Shown here piece after piece: positions 52,205 through 64,000 of a stretch of 64,000 bases of DNA. This stretch comes from Odontocerum albicorne (taxonomy: Eukaryota; Arthropoda; Insecta; Trichoptera; Odontoceridae). The translations under genes and the position numbers were made by a program. How positions within the stretch are numbered: the first letter of the stretch is position 1; each line of letters begins with the position of its first letter. The notes under the pieces are model-generated. The model saw only the letters and a list, made by a program, of their open reading frames with translations, was not told the origin of the DNA and made no database searches. The stretch lies in contig OX463845.1 in assembly GCA_949825065.1 (NCBI GenBank), forward strand, positions 20,888,692 to 20,952,691. Reading direction: 5' to 3'.

Positions 52205-52385
52205 CTGCAAGCCTTCTTATCTTAAATTTCTCATCAATGATACAGCCTCAGGAATAGCCCAATGAATTTCATCCAGTTCTCTTAGGAATGATATTGATCA
52301 CTTGTTGACAGTACGACCTACATAAGCACATCGGAAAATTAATAAAACCCCACCTATGCGTGGCATGTGCACCGCAACCATGGTC
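52205..52385 (-). mobile_element. LINE C-terminal fragment (HIVEEC family)
   Basis: The minus strand reads FLRELDEIHWAIPEAVSLM after frame-broken upstream sequence. The plus-strand block TCATCAATGATACAGCCTCA matches 49477-49497, and CCTATGCGTGGCATGTGCAC matches the unit of the 29-bp array at 4216-4425. Confidence 0.55.
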
Positions 52386-54184
52386 ACAACTTATACAATC
52401 TAGGAAACACAAGACTTATTACCGAGGTAACAAGGACACTATTATTTTATTAAGAATCTGTCATTTTACCACTCACCGAACAATATTGATTTGATATGTT
52501 TAACTTTCTTTATTATTCTTTTGAAATGCACAGACAATAACAGAGGAAGAGTAAATTATTATAGATTAGTTTGCTTCATGTAAGATCAATTATATAATAT
52601 AGCACTGGTATTATATGCACGCAGGATAACTTCAGGTGAACTAGAGCTGAAAAACGTAATAAAAAGTACTACATTTGTACAGACAAGCCGTAATAATCTG
52701 ACTCACGAAAAATTCAACATACTTCCATCGAAAATGAATACATAATTTCGAGAGGTTATTTAAAAATTATACATGTATCATACATGAAGTCCTTCATTAT
52801 TATTTCTTCACACTTTGCATGTAAAAGCCCACTTTATCAAGGATCTATCGTGTAAGGGATAATGTTAATTTAACTTTCTTTATTAATTCTCATAAAGAAA
52901 AAAATAACTGGGACAAATATCAAGTTTTAGGAAGAATCCTAAAATATTAATTCCCTGGAACACCTTTGATGATCTACTTGTTAAGCTATGAAATAGGTAA
53001 AGAAATCAATGAAAATCAACACTTTTCCCGTCTAGTTTAACCTTTTGAAGTCAACAGTTAGAAAAATGGACATATTAATAAATATCCGACAAAGTACCTC
53101 AATACCGTATAACAATAATTATTTATTTATGTACCAGACTATTTTATATATTTTTTTGGTCTACCATCAAGCATCGAACCCAAAACTTCGGGTTGAAGAC
53201 AATTGTTTAACTAACTTGGTAACGGATATCACTTATATTTTTGACTCAATCACTAAGAATGGGCAAGAGCTTTTGATAATTGTTTTGTCTTTTTTCTCAA
53301 CATAATATCATTCATGAGTATTATGTTATAATAATCGAGATATATTCCCAAATATCTGTGACAAAGCGCTCTTCAAATTAATCATTGCAAAATATCGATA
53401 AACAAGCCACTTTCATTAATTAAAAACAAATTTGATTTCTCACAGAATAATAAGAGATAATGACTCTACAGTTAATAGAAATTTGAGAACCTAAAAGCAG
53501 AACGTAAATTTCCATGAAACGTTTAGGAGTATCCCTTTGTATTACAGTATTAAAGCTTAATTTGAAGATGCTTCATTCACTAAAAATAAGTATTTTGTAA
53601 TTAATTATTCATAAAATTTGACATAAGACAAACGACCTATGTCTGCCGTCTTACTAGGCTCGGTGCCTATTCTGAGACTCTGACTTACACCCGCGACATT
53701 CAGACATAAACAATCCAAAAAGACCAATCTCCAACCACTAGTAGTGTTTGACAACTCTCAGCAAAAAATATATTTGCACAATTTCATTGAAATACCCAAA
53801 GCTGGGCATAATTTATATATTTTTTTCAATATATCGTTTGAAAATTGACTGGATTATTTTGGTGACATTTGGTCCACCCGCGTAGATAGGAATATTTCAG
53901 TCGGCAAAATTTTTGGAAATGGGACATCGTCAGCAAATCTTCAAAATTGTTTCATTTCAAGATTTATTTTAAATTAAAACGTTTTATTTATTAAAATCAA
54001 TTTTTCAAAAATGAAACTGTATAGATTGATATCATTTTATACAAAAAAATAATTAACAAAGTGTACTTAAATAACAGTCGACTAGAGTTATGAACGGGTG
54101 ACGTTTTTTAGAAGGGTCTACATTTATAAGCTTAAAAGATTATACTCGTATCGTAGCAAGTATGACGGATGCATTTTTTAAATC
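52386..54184. other. No gene recognised
   Basis: Mostly AT-rich. A decayed SINE head in minus orientation may lie at 53165-53232 (AACCCGAAGTTTTGGGTTCG read inverted). Confidence 0.4.
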
Positions 54185-54272
54185 ACTAGTTTGGGTTGAG
54201 TGGTCTAGTGGCTTGCATGCTCGCTTCACACCTAGCTATCCAGAATTCGATTTCCGACAGTTCCCTGACTGG
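54185..54272 (+). repeat. tRNA-like SINE head
   Basis: GGGTTGAGTGGTCTAGTGGC (A-box-like), TTGCATGCTCGCTTCACACC and CCAGAATTCGATTTCCGACA (B-box-like) are spaced as in a tRNA. It differs from the main SINE family and could be a tRNA pseudogene or another SINE. Confidence 0.45.
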
Positions 54273-54539
54273 TTTTACTATCAGTCTTTTTTTCATGTTT
54301 TTGTTTTACTAATGTTAATTCGCTTCCTGACATCAATTCTTAAAGCTTTTTGAGTAACAGGTGTTGTGAAACTGCACCAAATAAGTAACTAGATTATTTA
54401 AGCTTCTTACAGCTGGTTTCATAAAAGAAAGTACGATGATATTAGCTTGACATTGATATCATCGTATTGTATTTTTTATATAAGTGCTACCTGTCGGTAT
54501 TTTTTGGTTTGTGTCATTTTATTCTAGCTATTCAAAAGA

Positions 54540-54652
54540 TATTCAAAAGGCATTAAGTAAAAACCAGACTAGAATTATTTTCTAAAAACTTTAGGTTCCG
54601 ATGGGAATCAAACCAACTACCCCCTAGCCAGAAGATAGGCGTCTTACCTTAT
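54540..54652 (-). repeat. SINE fragment, minus orientation
   Basis: Minus strand: AGGTAAGACGCCTATCTTCT, GGCTAGGGGGTAGTTGGTTT, GATTCCCATCGGAACCTAAA and TCTAGTCTGGTTTTTACTTA. The head and body are present; the tail is missing. Confidence 0.7.
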
Positions 54653-55147
54653 ATATTCGAGAGGTTATTTAAAAATTATATATGTACATGAAGTCGTTCT
54701 TATTATTTTACATATTTGGTTAGCTCTACATATTGGGGCATTTGTTATATGACTCAATGTTGGTTTTTATTTTCACCCATATTTTTCTATCAAACCTTTA
54801 TAACGTGATTAAGTAACATAGCACAAGAACTGTCTCAGAATTTAAGTATGATAAAATGTATAGTTATGAAGGAGGTAAACGAAGTATGTCATGGTGGAGA
54901 ATGTGTGACGATCTGTCCTTTATGTTTACCGAAATAGGGCTTGATGGTGTTTAATTACTATGAATAAATTCAAACGAAAAAGGGATCTCAAAAGTAAAAA
55001 CAATCTGGGACTCTCCGAGAATGGTACGAGGATATCTAAATCTATGCTAAATAAACGCACTAGAGTAGATCACGACGTTAACCAAACCATAATCGTATAT
55101 TCCAAATAAACGCTCGTCTATAGCAGTACCCACGAAGTGTTCTTTAA
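54653..55147. other. AT-rich stretch before the mariner
   Basis: No recognisable gene or repeat. Confidence 0.4.
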
Positions 55148-56438
55148 TATTAGGTCCTTACATATGAAATTGGCGTTTTGTTTGGGAGGAACATAAAGTT
55201 GATTTTTTTTTAATATAATATATTTATTTAATCAAAGTATGTACCATTGCTATCTATGCACTTTTGCCATCTCATAGGTAGTTCATCGATCCCTTTACTA
55301 AAAAAACCATTCGGACGGGAATCAATAAAATCTTTGAAGTCGGTTTGGACTGCCCCATCGGAGTTGAATTTTTTCCCTTGCAAGAAGTTATCCAAATTTC
55401 GAAAAAAATAGTAATCTGTTGGGGCAAGGTCCGGAGAGTACGGTGGATGTCTTAGACATTCCAATTGAAGCTCTTCTAATTTGGTAGCCGTCTGTTGTGC
55501 AGTGTGTGGTCTAGCGTTATCATGAAGCAGCAGTGGCCTAGAGCGATTAACCAGCCTCGGTTGTTTAGCAGCTAGCTTTTCCATCATGGTTTGCAGTTGC
55601 TGACAATAGACATCTGCCGTAATCGTCTGGCCAGATTTAAGAAAACTGTAGTGAACGACACCAGCACTAGTCCACCAAACGCTCACAAGTAACTTTTTTG
55701 GAGTCAATTTTCGCTTGGGGCATGGTTTGGCTGGTTCGGCAGGGTTCAGCCATTGCGATGAGCGCTTCCGATTATCATACAGGATCCACTTTTCATCACA
55801 GGTAATGATTCGATTCAAAATCCCTTCATTATTGTGCCGGTTGAGTAATGCAACGCAGCAGTCAACGCGCGTTTGTTGATTTGCTTCACTCAATTCGTGA
55901 GGTACCCACCTTTCAAGCTTTTTCACCTTCCCAATTTGCTTCAAGTGGATTAAAACAGTTTTATCACTAACACCGCAGCCTGCAGCTAACTCGGACGTGG
56001 TTTGCGATGGATCCGCTTCCACAATAGCCTTCAATTCTTCATTATCAACTTTGGTCTCCGGCCGTCCACGGGGCTTGTTCTGCAGGTCGAAATTTCCAGA
56101 ACGAAAACGTTGGAACCAAAAACGCACTGTGTTTTCTTTTGCGGCACCGTCGCCATACACATCATTAATCCTTCGAGCCATTTCTGCAGCACTGGTGCCA
56201 CGGTGGAACTCGTACTCGTAAATAACGCGATATTTCAAGTTTTCCATTTTGTAAACTGAGTGACGCAAAGAAAAAAAACAATTGAGGAAAAAACAAATGA
56301 ATTATAATTTTCGAAACACAAATACTTGAGTAAATAGCTGTATAAATTTGAATTTGGAATTCCTAACCAAAGAGAAGATATTTGAGATCAAAGTTGCCAG
56401 TACGGCAAAACGCCAATTTCATATGTAAGGACCTAATA
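55148..56438 (-). mobile_element. Complete mariner transposon
   Basis: The element is 55150-56436 (1287 bp). Both ends begin TTAGGTCCTTACATATGAAA and continue alike for about 31 bp (to GGCGTTTTG), a near-perfect terminal inverted repeat. A TA dinucleotide flanks each side (55148-55149 and 56437-56438), as expected for mariner insertion. The interior is one uninterrupted transposase frame on the minus strand. Identical TIR stretches and the intact frame suggest a recent insertion. Activity is not shown. Confidence 0.96.
55228..56247 (-). CDS. mariner transposase, intact, D,D34D
   Basis: Cut-and-paste transposase that binds the element's TIRs and moves it into TA sites in the nucleus. The frame opens with two in-frame ATGs; I prefer the one at 56247 (MENLKYRVIYEYEFHRG), since mariner proteins usually start just before this helix, giving 339 residues. 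The ATG at 56268 adds seven. Numbered from 56268: N-terminal helix-turn-helix region about 8-110, WVPHEL at 121-126, catalytic D158 in TCDEKW, D250 in LLHDNARPH and D285 in YSPDLAPTDYYFF. Exactly 34 residues lie between the last two. The length is normal for mariner. AATAAA overlaps the stop (GAT TAAATAAA). It resembles the cecropia/mellifera type (HsMar1-like) more than mauritiana, from memory. Confidence 0.95.
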   Translation of the reverse strand: MENLKYRVIYEYEFHRGTSAAEMARRINDVYGDGAAKENTVRFWFQRFRSGNFDLQNKPRGRPETKVDNEELKAIVEADPSQTTSELAAGCGVSDKTVLIHLKQIGKVKKLERWVPHELSEANQQTRVDCCVALLNRHNNEGILNRIITCDEKWILYDNRKRSSQWLNPAEPAKPCPKRKLTPKKLLVSVWWTSAGVVHYSFLKSGQTITADVYCQQLQTMMEKLAAKQPRLVNRSRPLLLHDNARPHTAQQTATKLEELQLECLRHPPYSPDLAPTDYYFFRNLDNFLQGKKFNSDGAVQTDFKDFIDSRPNGFFSKGIDELPMRWQKCIDSNGTYFD

Positions 56439-57710
56439 TATAGCGATACACACGGAGGGCACCCGCAAACAAATGAAACCTATTTATAGTTGTTATTTGT
56501 AAATTGTAAAAAATAAAAGCTTACGTTACTAATTACAAATTAAAATGGTTGGTCATCTCAAATCAAGTAAAACACGTGTGATTATGCTCATCTCTTATAG
56601 AAAGTGTTCAGGAATGACGTTGGAAACCAAAGTGAGAGTAATCTTTTTGCGTTCCCATTTGGCATCATTGAAATTAAATACTCGCTCAGTGGCGGCACTA
56701 GACACTTTATGGCCTGAGGGGAAGTATATCAATTGAACTTTTGCAATGTACGTTTTTTTTTAATATTTTAAAAATCAAATCAAATCTACGTATGTTGCGG
56801 AAAGTCTTATCAAAATTGTTATAATATAAAGGAAGAATTCTACTATTTGAGAAGTATGTTCTCAGGCGACAGAAAGTCGGAACGAAATATTTAGGGACAA
56901 GTTGAAATAAAAAACAATGTCAATGGGGCAGTAAAGGATATACTCGTACAATTAAAACAAGCAATATCTAGATCAACTCCAACGATGGTTCGCAGTTTTG
57001 ATACAAAATTGATGTGTTGGAGTGAAACGTGGACATAGAAGATGAATGAAAATGTTAGATTAGTTATATTTAAATCTTCAAAAAAAAATTATTTTACAAT
57101 TCAGCTCAGTGTTTAATTTTCTTTGTACAAAGTGTTAATGTAAATATTTAACCCAACATTGGACACCAATTTGTTAAGTTATTTTGTGGTTGCTTTTTGG
57201 CAATAAATCATTTTGGCAATAAATTTTACATTGTACTATGAAGTATTTATATTAATATCCTTTTAATCCAGTTCTGTTTCAATGATATTCAACTTGTACA
57301 GCAGAGCAACTATAGTATAACCAAAGTTTTAAAATCCGGAATATTTTATCTAAATAAATCGAGTGTCAAGTAATTATTTTTTATATTAAACTTTGTAGGC
57401 ATTAATTATGAACCTTTGCAATTCGAGACTAGATGAATTACGCTTCTAGCCCTGCCTCATATATTCGACAAACTTGTTTTATGCATTTTGAATTATTATG
57501 ATAAGCTCACACGTCAAAGAATGGGTGGGAAATGCTTTTTAAAGGAATTATGCAGATATGTAAGCCAACGCCGCGCTCACTCTATTCCAATCTTGTTGAA
57601 TGATTTATGCAAAAATATCGTGATAAAAAACCAATATATGTTTAAAATAACTACACGCTTTATGGTCGCTTTTTAATATCACAATAAATGGTGTATTGTT
57701 TAATATGGAA
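56439..57710. other. No gene recognised
   Basis: Short frames only, AT-driven, with no motif. Confidence 0.4.
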
Positions 57711-58010
57711 ATGTTTCTCTCGGTCTCTTTCCCTCTCCGCCGCATTCTCTTTTTCTCTCTATCCCCCCCTCTCTCTCACAATATCTTACTCTTTCAGCTT
57801 CTGTTTCTCTCTTTCATTATACCTTTCTATCTCACATTATCTTTCTCCCTCTCACATTCTCTTTCTTCCTCTCACATTTCACTCTAAAATTCTCCCTCCA
57901 CTTCTCACATCTCACTCTAAAATTTTCACTCTACTTTTCACATTATCCATATTTCTTACACAATGTCCCCCTCTCTCATATTCTCTCTATCCTTTCTTCG
58001 CTAACCACAT
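57711..58010 (+). repeat. Pyrimidine-rich (CT) low-complexity tract
   Basis: About 300 bp dominated by CTCTC and TTTCT, with imperfect sub-repeats (CTCTCACATTCTCTTTC; CATCTCACTCTAAAATT). The open frame through it is Ser/Leu/Phe-rich by composition only. Confidence 0.85.
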
Positions 58011-58795
58011 AACTGCACCCTAGGGACAAAAGTCAGAGAAAATATTATATTAAATCTTTTTTGGTTTCATTAGATATCGACCTTGAATTTGCCAAACAAG
58101 AGTCTCTATTTCTACGATTTTTCAAAACATCGTCGCCTATTCTAGTCACACATTTATGTACTTTTTACGTATACCAAATAATTCATTTTCATCAATTTTT
58201 ATTCTCAAAAATGCTTTAGGTTTTTTTTCATTCGTGTTCTACCATTCAACATATCTGAAATGGTGATCTAGATATGTTAAAAGCGTGGCTGGGAGACAAC
58301 ATTGGGTTCGGTCCCATTAATCGAGCTTTAATGAAACCCGAAACCCCCGGGTCAATGCCATAACTAGAAATATTTGAATTGTAAACTTTTAAAATACAGT
58401 TGAAGAACTTCTGATTCGGTCACTCGCGAATAATGATGTGATTACAATTGCAAAGAGTGGAGTAGCATGGATTGTGTGTAATAACCCGAAAGCATCTGCT
58501 TCATAATCAATAACCAATAATTAGTGATGAAAACTGGAGCAGAGCGCTTTGCATATTTTAATCGGTTGACCAACATTTTCTAGTGTCTGATGTTAAAAAT
58601 ATATCCATCCAATATGGCGCTGGCTTATGGTAATCACTTAATTAAGAATGAAGGCAAGATAAATAAACGTATTTTATTAGACCAGTAACAATGAAGTATA
58701 GAAGTTTTTTTAAATAATTACTAAGCAATGCAAATAATTCTAGAACATTCAATGAACATGTTGATAACTGCGTAAATGGGTATAACAAACTTACT
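58011..58795. other. No gene; possible SINE head at 58263-58335
   Basis: GGTGATCTAGATATGTTAAA and TTGGGTTCGGTCCCATTAAT are spaced like A and B boxes but decayed. Nothing else recognised. Confidence 0.35.
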
Positions 58796-59290
58796 TACAT
58801 ACTCGTACATACATATAATCCCGCCGTGTCCCTCACGGGATATGCAAAGAGAACAGATCTCCATTTTATATTCAAGCACCCATATTTCGGCTCCTCCACA
58901 TTCAAACATCTCGTCTTGTACAATCTTCTTTTATTTATACTTCTCACTTTGACTCCTTTTAAATTTGAATACAATTGTTCCAACCATATTTTCCTCGGTC
59001 TTGTCTTCTACTTCTGATTATTAGACTAGCTTAATCATTATTTTATCATTTATTCTCTCCACATGCCCATATCATTTGGAAGCTCTTTTCTTCATATTGC
59101 TTAAATCATCCATATTAATTTCTAATGTCTTCGTTCCGCTTTCTTTCAAACATTGACATTCCACATTTTTCCTTAGTACACGCATCTCCATAGTATTAAT
59201 CTTACTTATATTCTTATTCTAGCAAACCCATATTTCCCATTCATACATCAAGGTGGACAGCAACACTATTATGTATCGTCATTTGTGCAA
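58796..59290 (-). pseudogene. LINE RT C-terminal fragment
   Basis: The minus strand, over several frames, reads TMEMRVLRKNVECQCLKESG, YGHVERINDKIM, LYSNLKGVKVRSINKRRL, then TRCLNVEEPKYGCLNIKWRS and VLFAYPVRDTAGLY. The final part parallels TCMNIEEAKDLCHDIKFRHS/VISAYPDRETA at 63160-63280. It has multiple stops and no catalytic part. Confidence 0.75.
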
Positions 59291-59433
59291 CATTTGACAG
59301 AGCGGTTGCTGTATTATACATTACATTGTGTGCTCCATTTACCTTGTTTCCTGGCTCGATCCCTCTTTCAGTGTACTTATCATAACAAACTATAAAGTTT
59401 TGGTTTATATATATATTGTAAAATATTTTATAA

Positions 59434-59481
59434 ACGCTACATAGAAATAAACACCTGAAGGGGTTTATTTCTATGTAGCGT
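59434..59481. repeat. Perfect-stem hairpin, about 21 bp arms
   Basis: CGCTACATAGAAATAAACAC and its inverted copy GTTTATTTCTATGTAGCG face each other around a few bases (CTGAAGG), with one mismatch in 21. Weaker pairing extends outward (TTTTATAAA / TATATAAAAG). It may be a MITE-like snapback. Confidence 0.85.
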
Positions 59482-59592
59482 ATATAAAAGGTACAAAATA
59501 CTATCTATATTTGTCCAGCAAAGTAATTATTGCACCACAAATATTTTACAGTATGTTAAACTGAATACATACAATGTTGTGTAGGCACAATG

Positions 59593-59626
59593 TAATTAAC
59601 TCGCGCCAAGTGGCGCGAACTAATTA
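59593..59626. repeat. Near-palindrome with GC-rich core
   Basis: TCGCGCCA-AG-TGGCGCGA is a perfect 8-bp inverted pair (59601-59618). TAATTA boxes lie symmetrically outside at 59593-59598 and 59621-59626. The GC core stands out in AT-rich DNA. Binding site and MITE end are both possible readings. Confidence 0.8.
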
Positions 59627-59713
59627 TAAAAATCCCCATTGAAAAATTACTCTGGAGAAAGGATGTCAAAAACAACAATTAAATGGACTGTGAATGAATA
59701 GTCGGAAAAAAAT

Positions 59714-59857
59714 AGAAAAGATTCTCATGAGAGGGACGATATAAAAATTAGAAAAGATTCTCATGAGAGGGACGATATAAAAATTAGAAAAGATTCTCAT
59801 GAGAGGGACGATATAAAAATTAGAAAAGATTCTCATGAGAGGGACGATATAAAAATT
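59714..59857. repeat. 36-bp tandem repeat, 4 identical copies
   Basis: Units start AGAAAAGATTCTCATGAGAG and end with GGACGATATAAAAATT. Starts are at 59714, 59750, 59786 and 59822. The copies appear identical, so the expansion is recent. Confidence 0.95.
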
Positions 59858-61910
<2,053 letters not shown>

Positions 61911-62162
61911 AGCGCATCATCAACACCAATTGTCGTACTATTCTCGAATTAACAATTGACATTCCATGTCAGTAAATGCTAAATGTCGCTGATTTTATTA
62001 TTAATCATCAAATATAATATTCAATCACTTATAAAATATACTTTTTCGAAATATTGCACAAAATATCATCAAAATACATTTTATTAGTTTGCTTCTAAGA
62101 AAAACTAGGAATAATTCAGTTAAAACGTTACACAATTAACTGTTGTATTTAGTTTTCATGAT

Positions 62163-62255
62163 TATCCCGTACGAAGCCGACCACCAGGCAGACCCCTATA
62201 GATATGGAAATATGATTGACAGTCCAGATCCCAGGAATAAAGAAAAAATAGATCA
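62163..62255 (+). mobile_element. RTE-like LINE tail fragment
   Basis: The plus strand reads SRPPGRPL, a stop, then IWKYD, a stop, then QSRSQE. This is parallel to APGRPPKRWKDRWQSTSQE at 18075-18140 in the decayed LINE, so it is probably the same family. Confidence 0.55.
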
Positions 62256-63065
62256 AAGATTTTGATAAATAATGTTACTCGTACATGTTTGACTGAAATC
62301 GGTCCCTCAAACCGCTAATGCAAGTATCGTCTGACTTGGATTTTTCCTAATTATTAAATGCTGTCTCGATCTCCTGAGTCAAAAAAGGAGTAAAAAAACT
62401 CACCAAAGCTAAAACTAATGCTGTTGATATCTAATTTGATATAAACTTAAGACACAGAGTATCTGGCAAAAATAGGATTGTTGAAGTTTTTATGCTGTGA
62501 TACTTTCTTTACAATATGGAAAGCAATCTTTATGGACAACCTCTGTTGAATTTGATAGAAAATAATTATTAAAATTTGTTAGAAGAAAATATTTTATGAT
62601 TTGAAGCATATTTTTATGCTACGAAATAAAAGTTCACGTAACATATACTTTCTATGAAAACGTATACACCACAAATATGTGTTTAATATTTTTGTCTACA
62701 TGAAAGAACTCCACATAGTTGAAAATAGATTTTAATGAATTACCTAAGGCTAGTAACTTATTGAAGTGATGAAAGTAGATGTCGCATAGATGTACTGCGA
62801 ACATTTCGCAAGTATAAAAAACATTGATAATAGTATGGTGCCATACGATTGCATAAAAAATAAATTAATGTTGTAAGCATAACGATTACACCGCCATCAT
62901 TAAAATGTAACTCGGCAAATAAAAAATGTAATGATTCTTTCATATTTCGGTGAAGATTTGCCAATAAAGCAACGTTATTAACCATTTGCGTTTCCGTCGA
63001 GATAAAGCAGGTCAAGATCTATGTACATTTTTGTTAAATTTTAAATAATCAAAACAACATATCAT
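62256..63065. other. No gene recognised
   Basis: A minus-strand frame at 62758-63015 is open for 85 codons without a recognisable motif. Confidence 0.35.
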
Positions 63066-63285
63066 TTACGTTTAAATGTGTCAAATACGTGGTAGAGGAG
63101 AGTGAGAAAACTATGGTTGGATCAAATTAATGATATTTTCAAAGGAAAGTAAAAGGGCAAAGAAATCGTCGTAGTTGGATGAGAACGTGTATGAATATAG
63201 AGGAGGCAAAAGATCTGTGTCACGATATAAAATTCCGTCACTCTGTTATCTCTGCCTATCCTGACAGGGAAACGGCATAATGATA
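63066..63285 (+). pseudogene. LINE RT extreme C-terminus
   Basis: The plus strand reads RRVRKLWLDQINDIFKGK and then, after a frame shift, RNRRSWMRTCMNIEEAKDLC, HDIKFRHSVISAYPDRETA and a stop. This is the terminal block of an APE-type LINE whose other ends are at 1000, 5340, 25885, 58796 and 63850. Confidence 0.75.
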
Positions 63286-63371
63286 TGTTTGTAAGTATTC
63301 ACTTGTAGGCTCTCAAATCAAACTGTTTCAATTTCTCATTCGGCACTTAACTACTCGCGCAGGGGTTATAC

Positions 63372-63560
63372 CTACTTATAGTTGATAGAACATCTGTTTT
63401 CCAACCCAGGGACTGGGATTCGATTCCCGTTAAAACCCAGATTTAAAAACGGATTCCAGTGGGATTTTCGCTTAAAGACTCTTTAATATCTTTCTGGTTA
63501 GTATCTTTTAATATCTTTTCTGGAAGAGGTTTCCACTAGCACTTCCTTCATGCATAAAAG
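63372..63560 (+). repeat. tRNA-derived SINE
   Basis: TATAGTTGATAGAACATCTG, TTTTCCAACCCAGGGACTGG, a strong B box (GGGATTCGATTCCCGTT), AAACCCAGATTTAAAA, GGGATTTTCGCTTAAAGACT, TTTCTGGTTAG, then GGAAGAGGTTTCCAC. A TTTAATATCTTT segment is doubled inside. Confidence 0.8.
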
Positions 63561-63849
63561 GCAGAATGAAATTACCAAAAAATATTTAATGATCCCCATA
63601 ATAACTTATTTCCGTTAAATACATTATTTTGTTTTCATTAATTATAGAAAATAAAATAATACTTTATGATACCTAAACAACTTAGCCTAATTTTAGACGG
63701 CCCAAACTAGTTCGTGTTTTTTTTTGTTGGAGCTTACCAAAGATTTAAAAAAAAAGAAAATTTTCTTAAACTAGAGTTATTAAATATTCTAAATTTAAGT
63801 AGTCACTGGAATAAAAATATATTTAAGACCTCCATTATTGAAATATAAT
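63561..63849. other. AT-rich stretch, nothing recognised
   Basis: No recognisable content. Confidence 0.4.
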
Positions 63850-64000
63850 ATTTGAAATATGACCAAAGAAAGTATGATTAGATCAAGTAAATGATAATTT
63901 GAAAAATGGAAATGTAAAAAGTTAGAAAAGTCATAGAAGTTATATGAAAAGGTGTATGAATGTAGAGGAGGGGAAAAATGTACGTCGCGATTAAAAAGTC
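63850..64000 (+). pseudogene. LINE RT extreme C-terminus, cut by window edge
   Basis: The plus strand reads LDQVNDNLKNGNVKS, a stop, then KSHRSYMKRCMNVEEGKNVR. It is a second copy of the block at 63066-63285 in the same orientation, about 780 bp further on. Confidence 0.7.

Noticed and set aside
57688..58023. Ser/Leu-rich frame through the pyrimidine tract
   Set aside because: Low-complexity CT-rich DNA keeps all frames open; there is no motif.

Overview
The window looks like AT-rich, repeat-laden nuclear DNA of an arthropod, most likely an insect. It holds an intact mariner with a D,D34D triad, a hAT relic, a Penelope-like element with a GIY-YIG domain, several APE-type LINE families in pieces, many tRNA-derived SINE copies, long (AT)n tracts and a gene whose small exons sit between kilobase introns. 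There is one 200-base assembly gap (15619-15818). I saw no bacterial operon, CRISPR array, rRNA or functional tRNA gene. The species call is inference. || One host gene is convincingly present. It is a Dbl-family Rho guanine nucleotide exchange factor (RhoGEF) on the minus strand, seen as six exons: 47081-44460, 43729-43452, 28364-28158, 25555-25269, 22009-21898 and 19603-19382. All five junctions have GT/AG borders and matching phases, giving 1242 codons in frame. From the N-terminal side the exons carry a long low-complexity, proline- and serine-rich region, a paired CxxC motif split by an intron, a complete DH domain and most of a PH domain. The first exons (above 47081) and the end of the PH domain (below 19382) were not found; they may lie outside the window or in the gap. 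|| Left part, 1-19381: a dispersed repeat blown up into about 53 copies of a 23-bp unit (1908-3130); two adjacent minisatellites born from LINE 3' sequence (3948-4425); a Penelope/LINE composite (5968-7932); a hAT relic with terminal inverted repeats and an 8-bp target duplication (11041-12037); SINEs; and a decayed endonuclease-RT LINE (15819-18195). Middle, 19382-47081: the RhoGEF exons, with introns filled by LINE 3' ends, SINEs, a piggyBac remnant and tandem repeats. Right part, 47082-64000: no host gene recognised. It has a 370-bp (AT)n tract, LINE and SINE pieces, a structurally complete mariner (55150-56436), a cluster of hairpins and short tandem repeats (59434-59857), and LINE 3' ends up to the right edge. 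|| The mobile elements and the gene do not form one functional system. The points most worth following are the intact mariner, the CxxC pair beside the DH domain, the higher-order structure of the 23-bp array, and the LINE-derived minisatellites.
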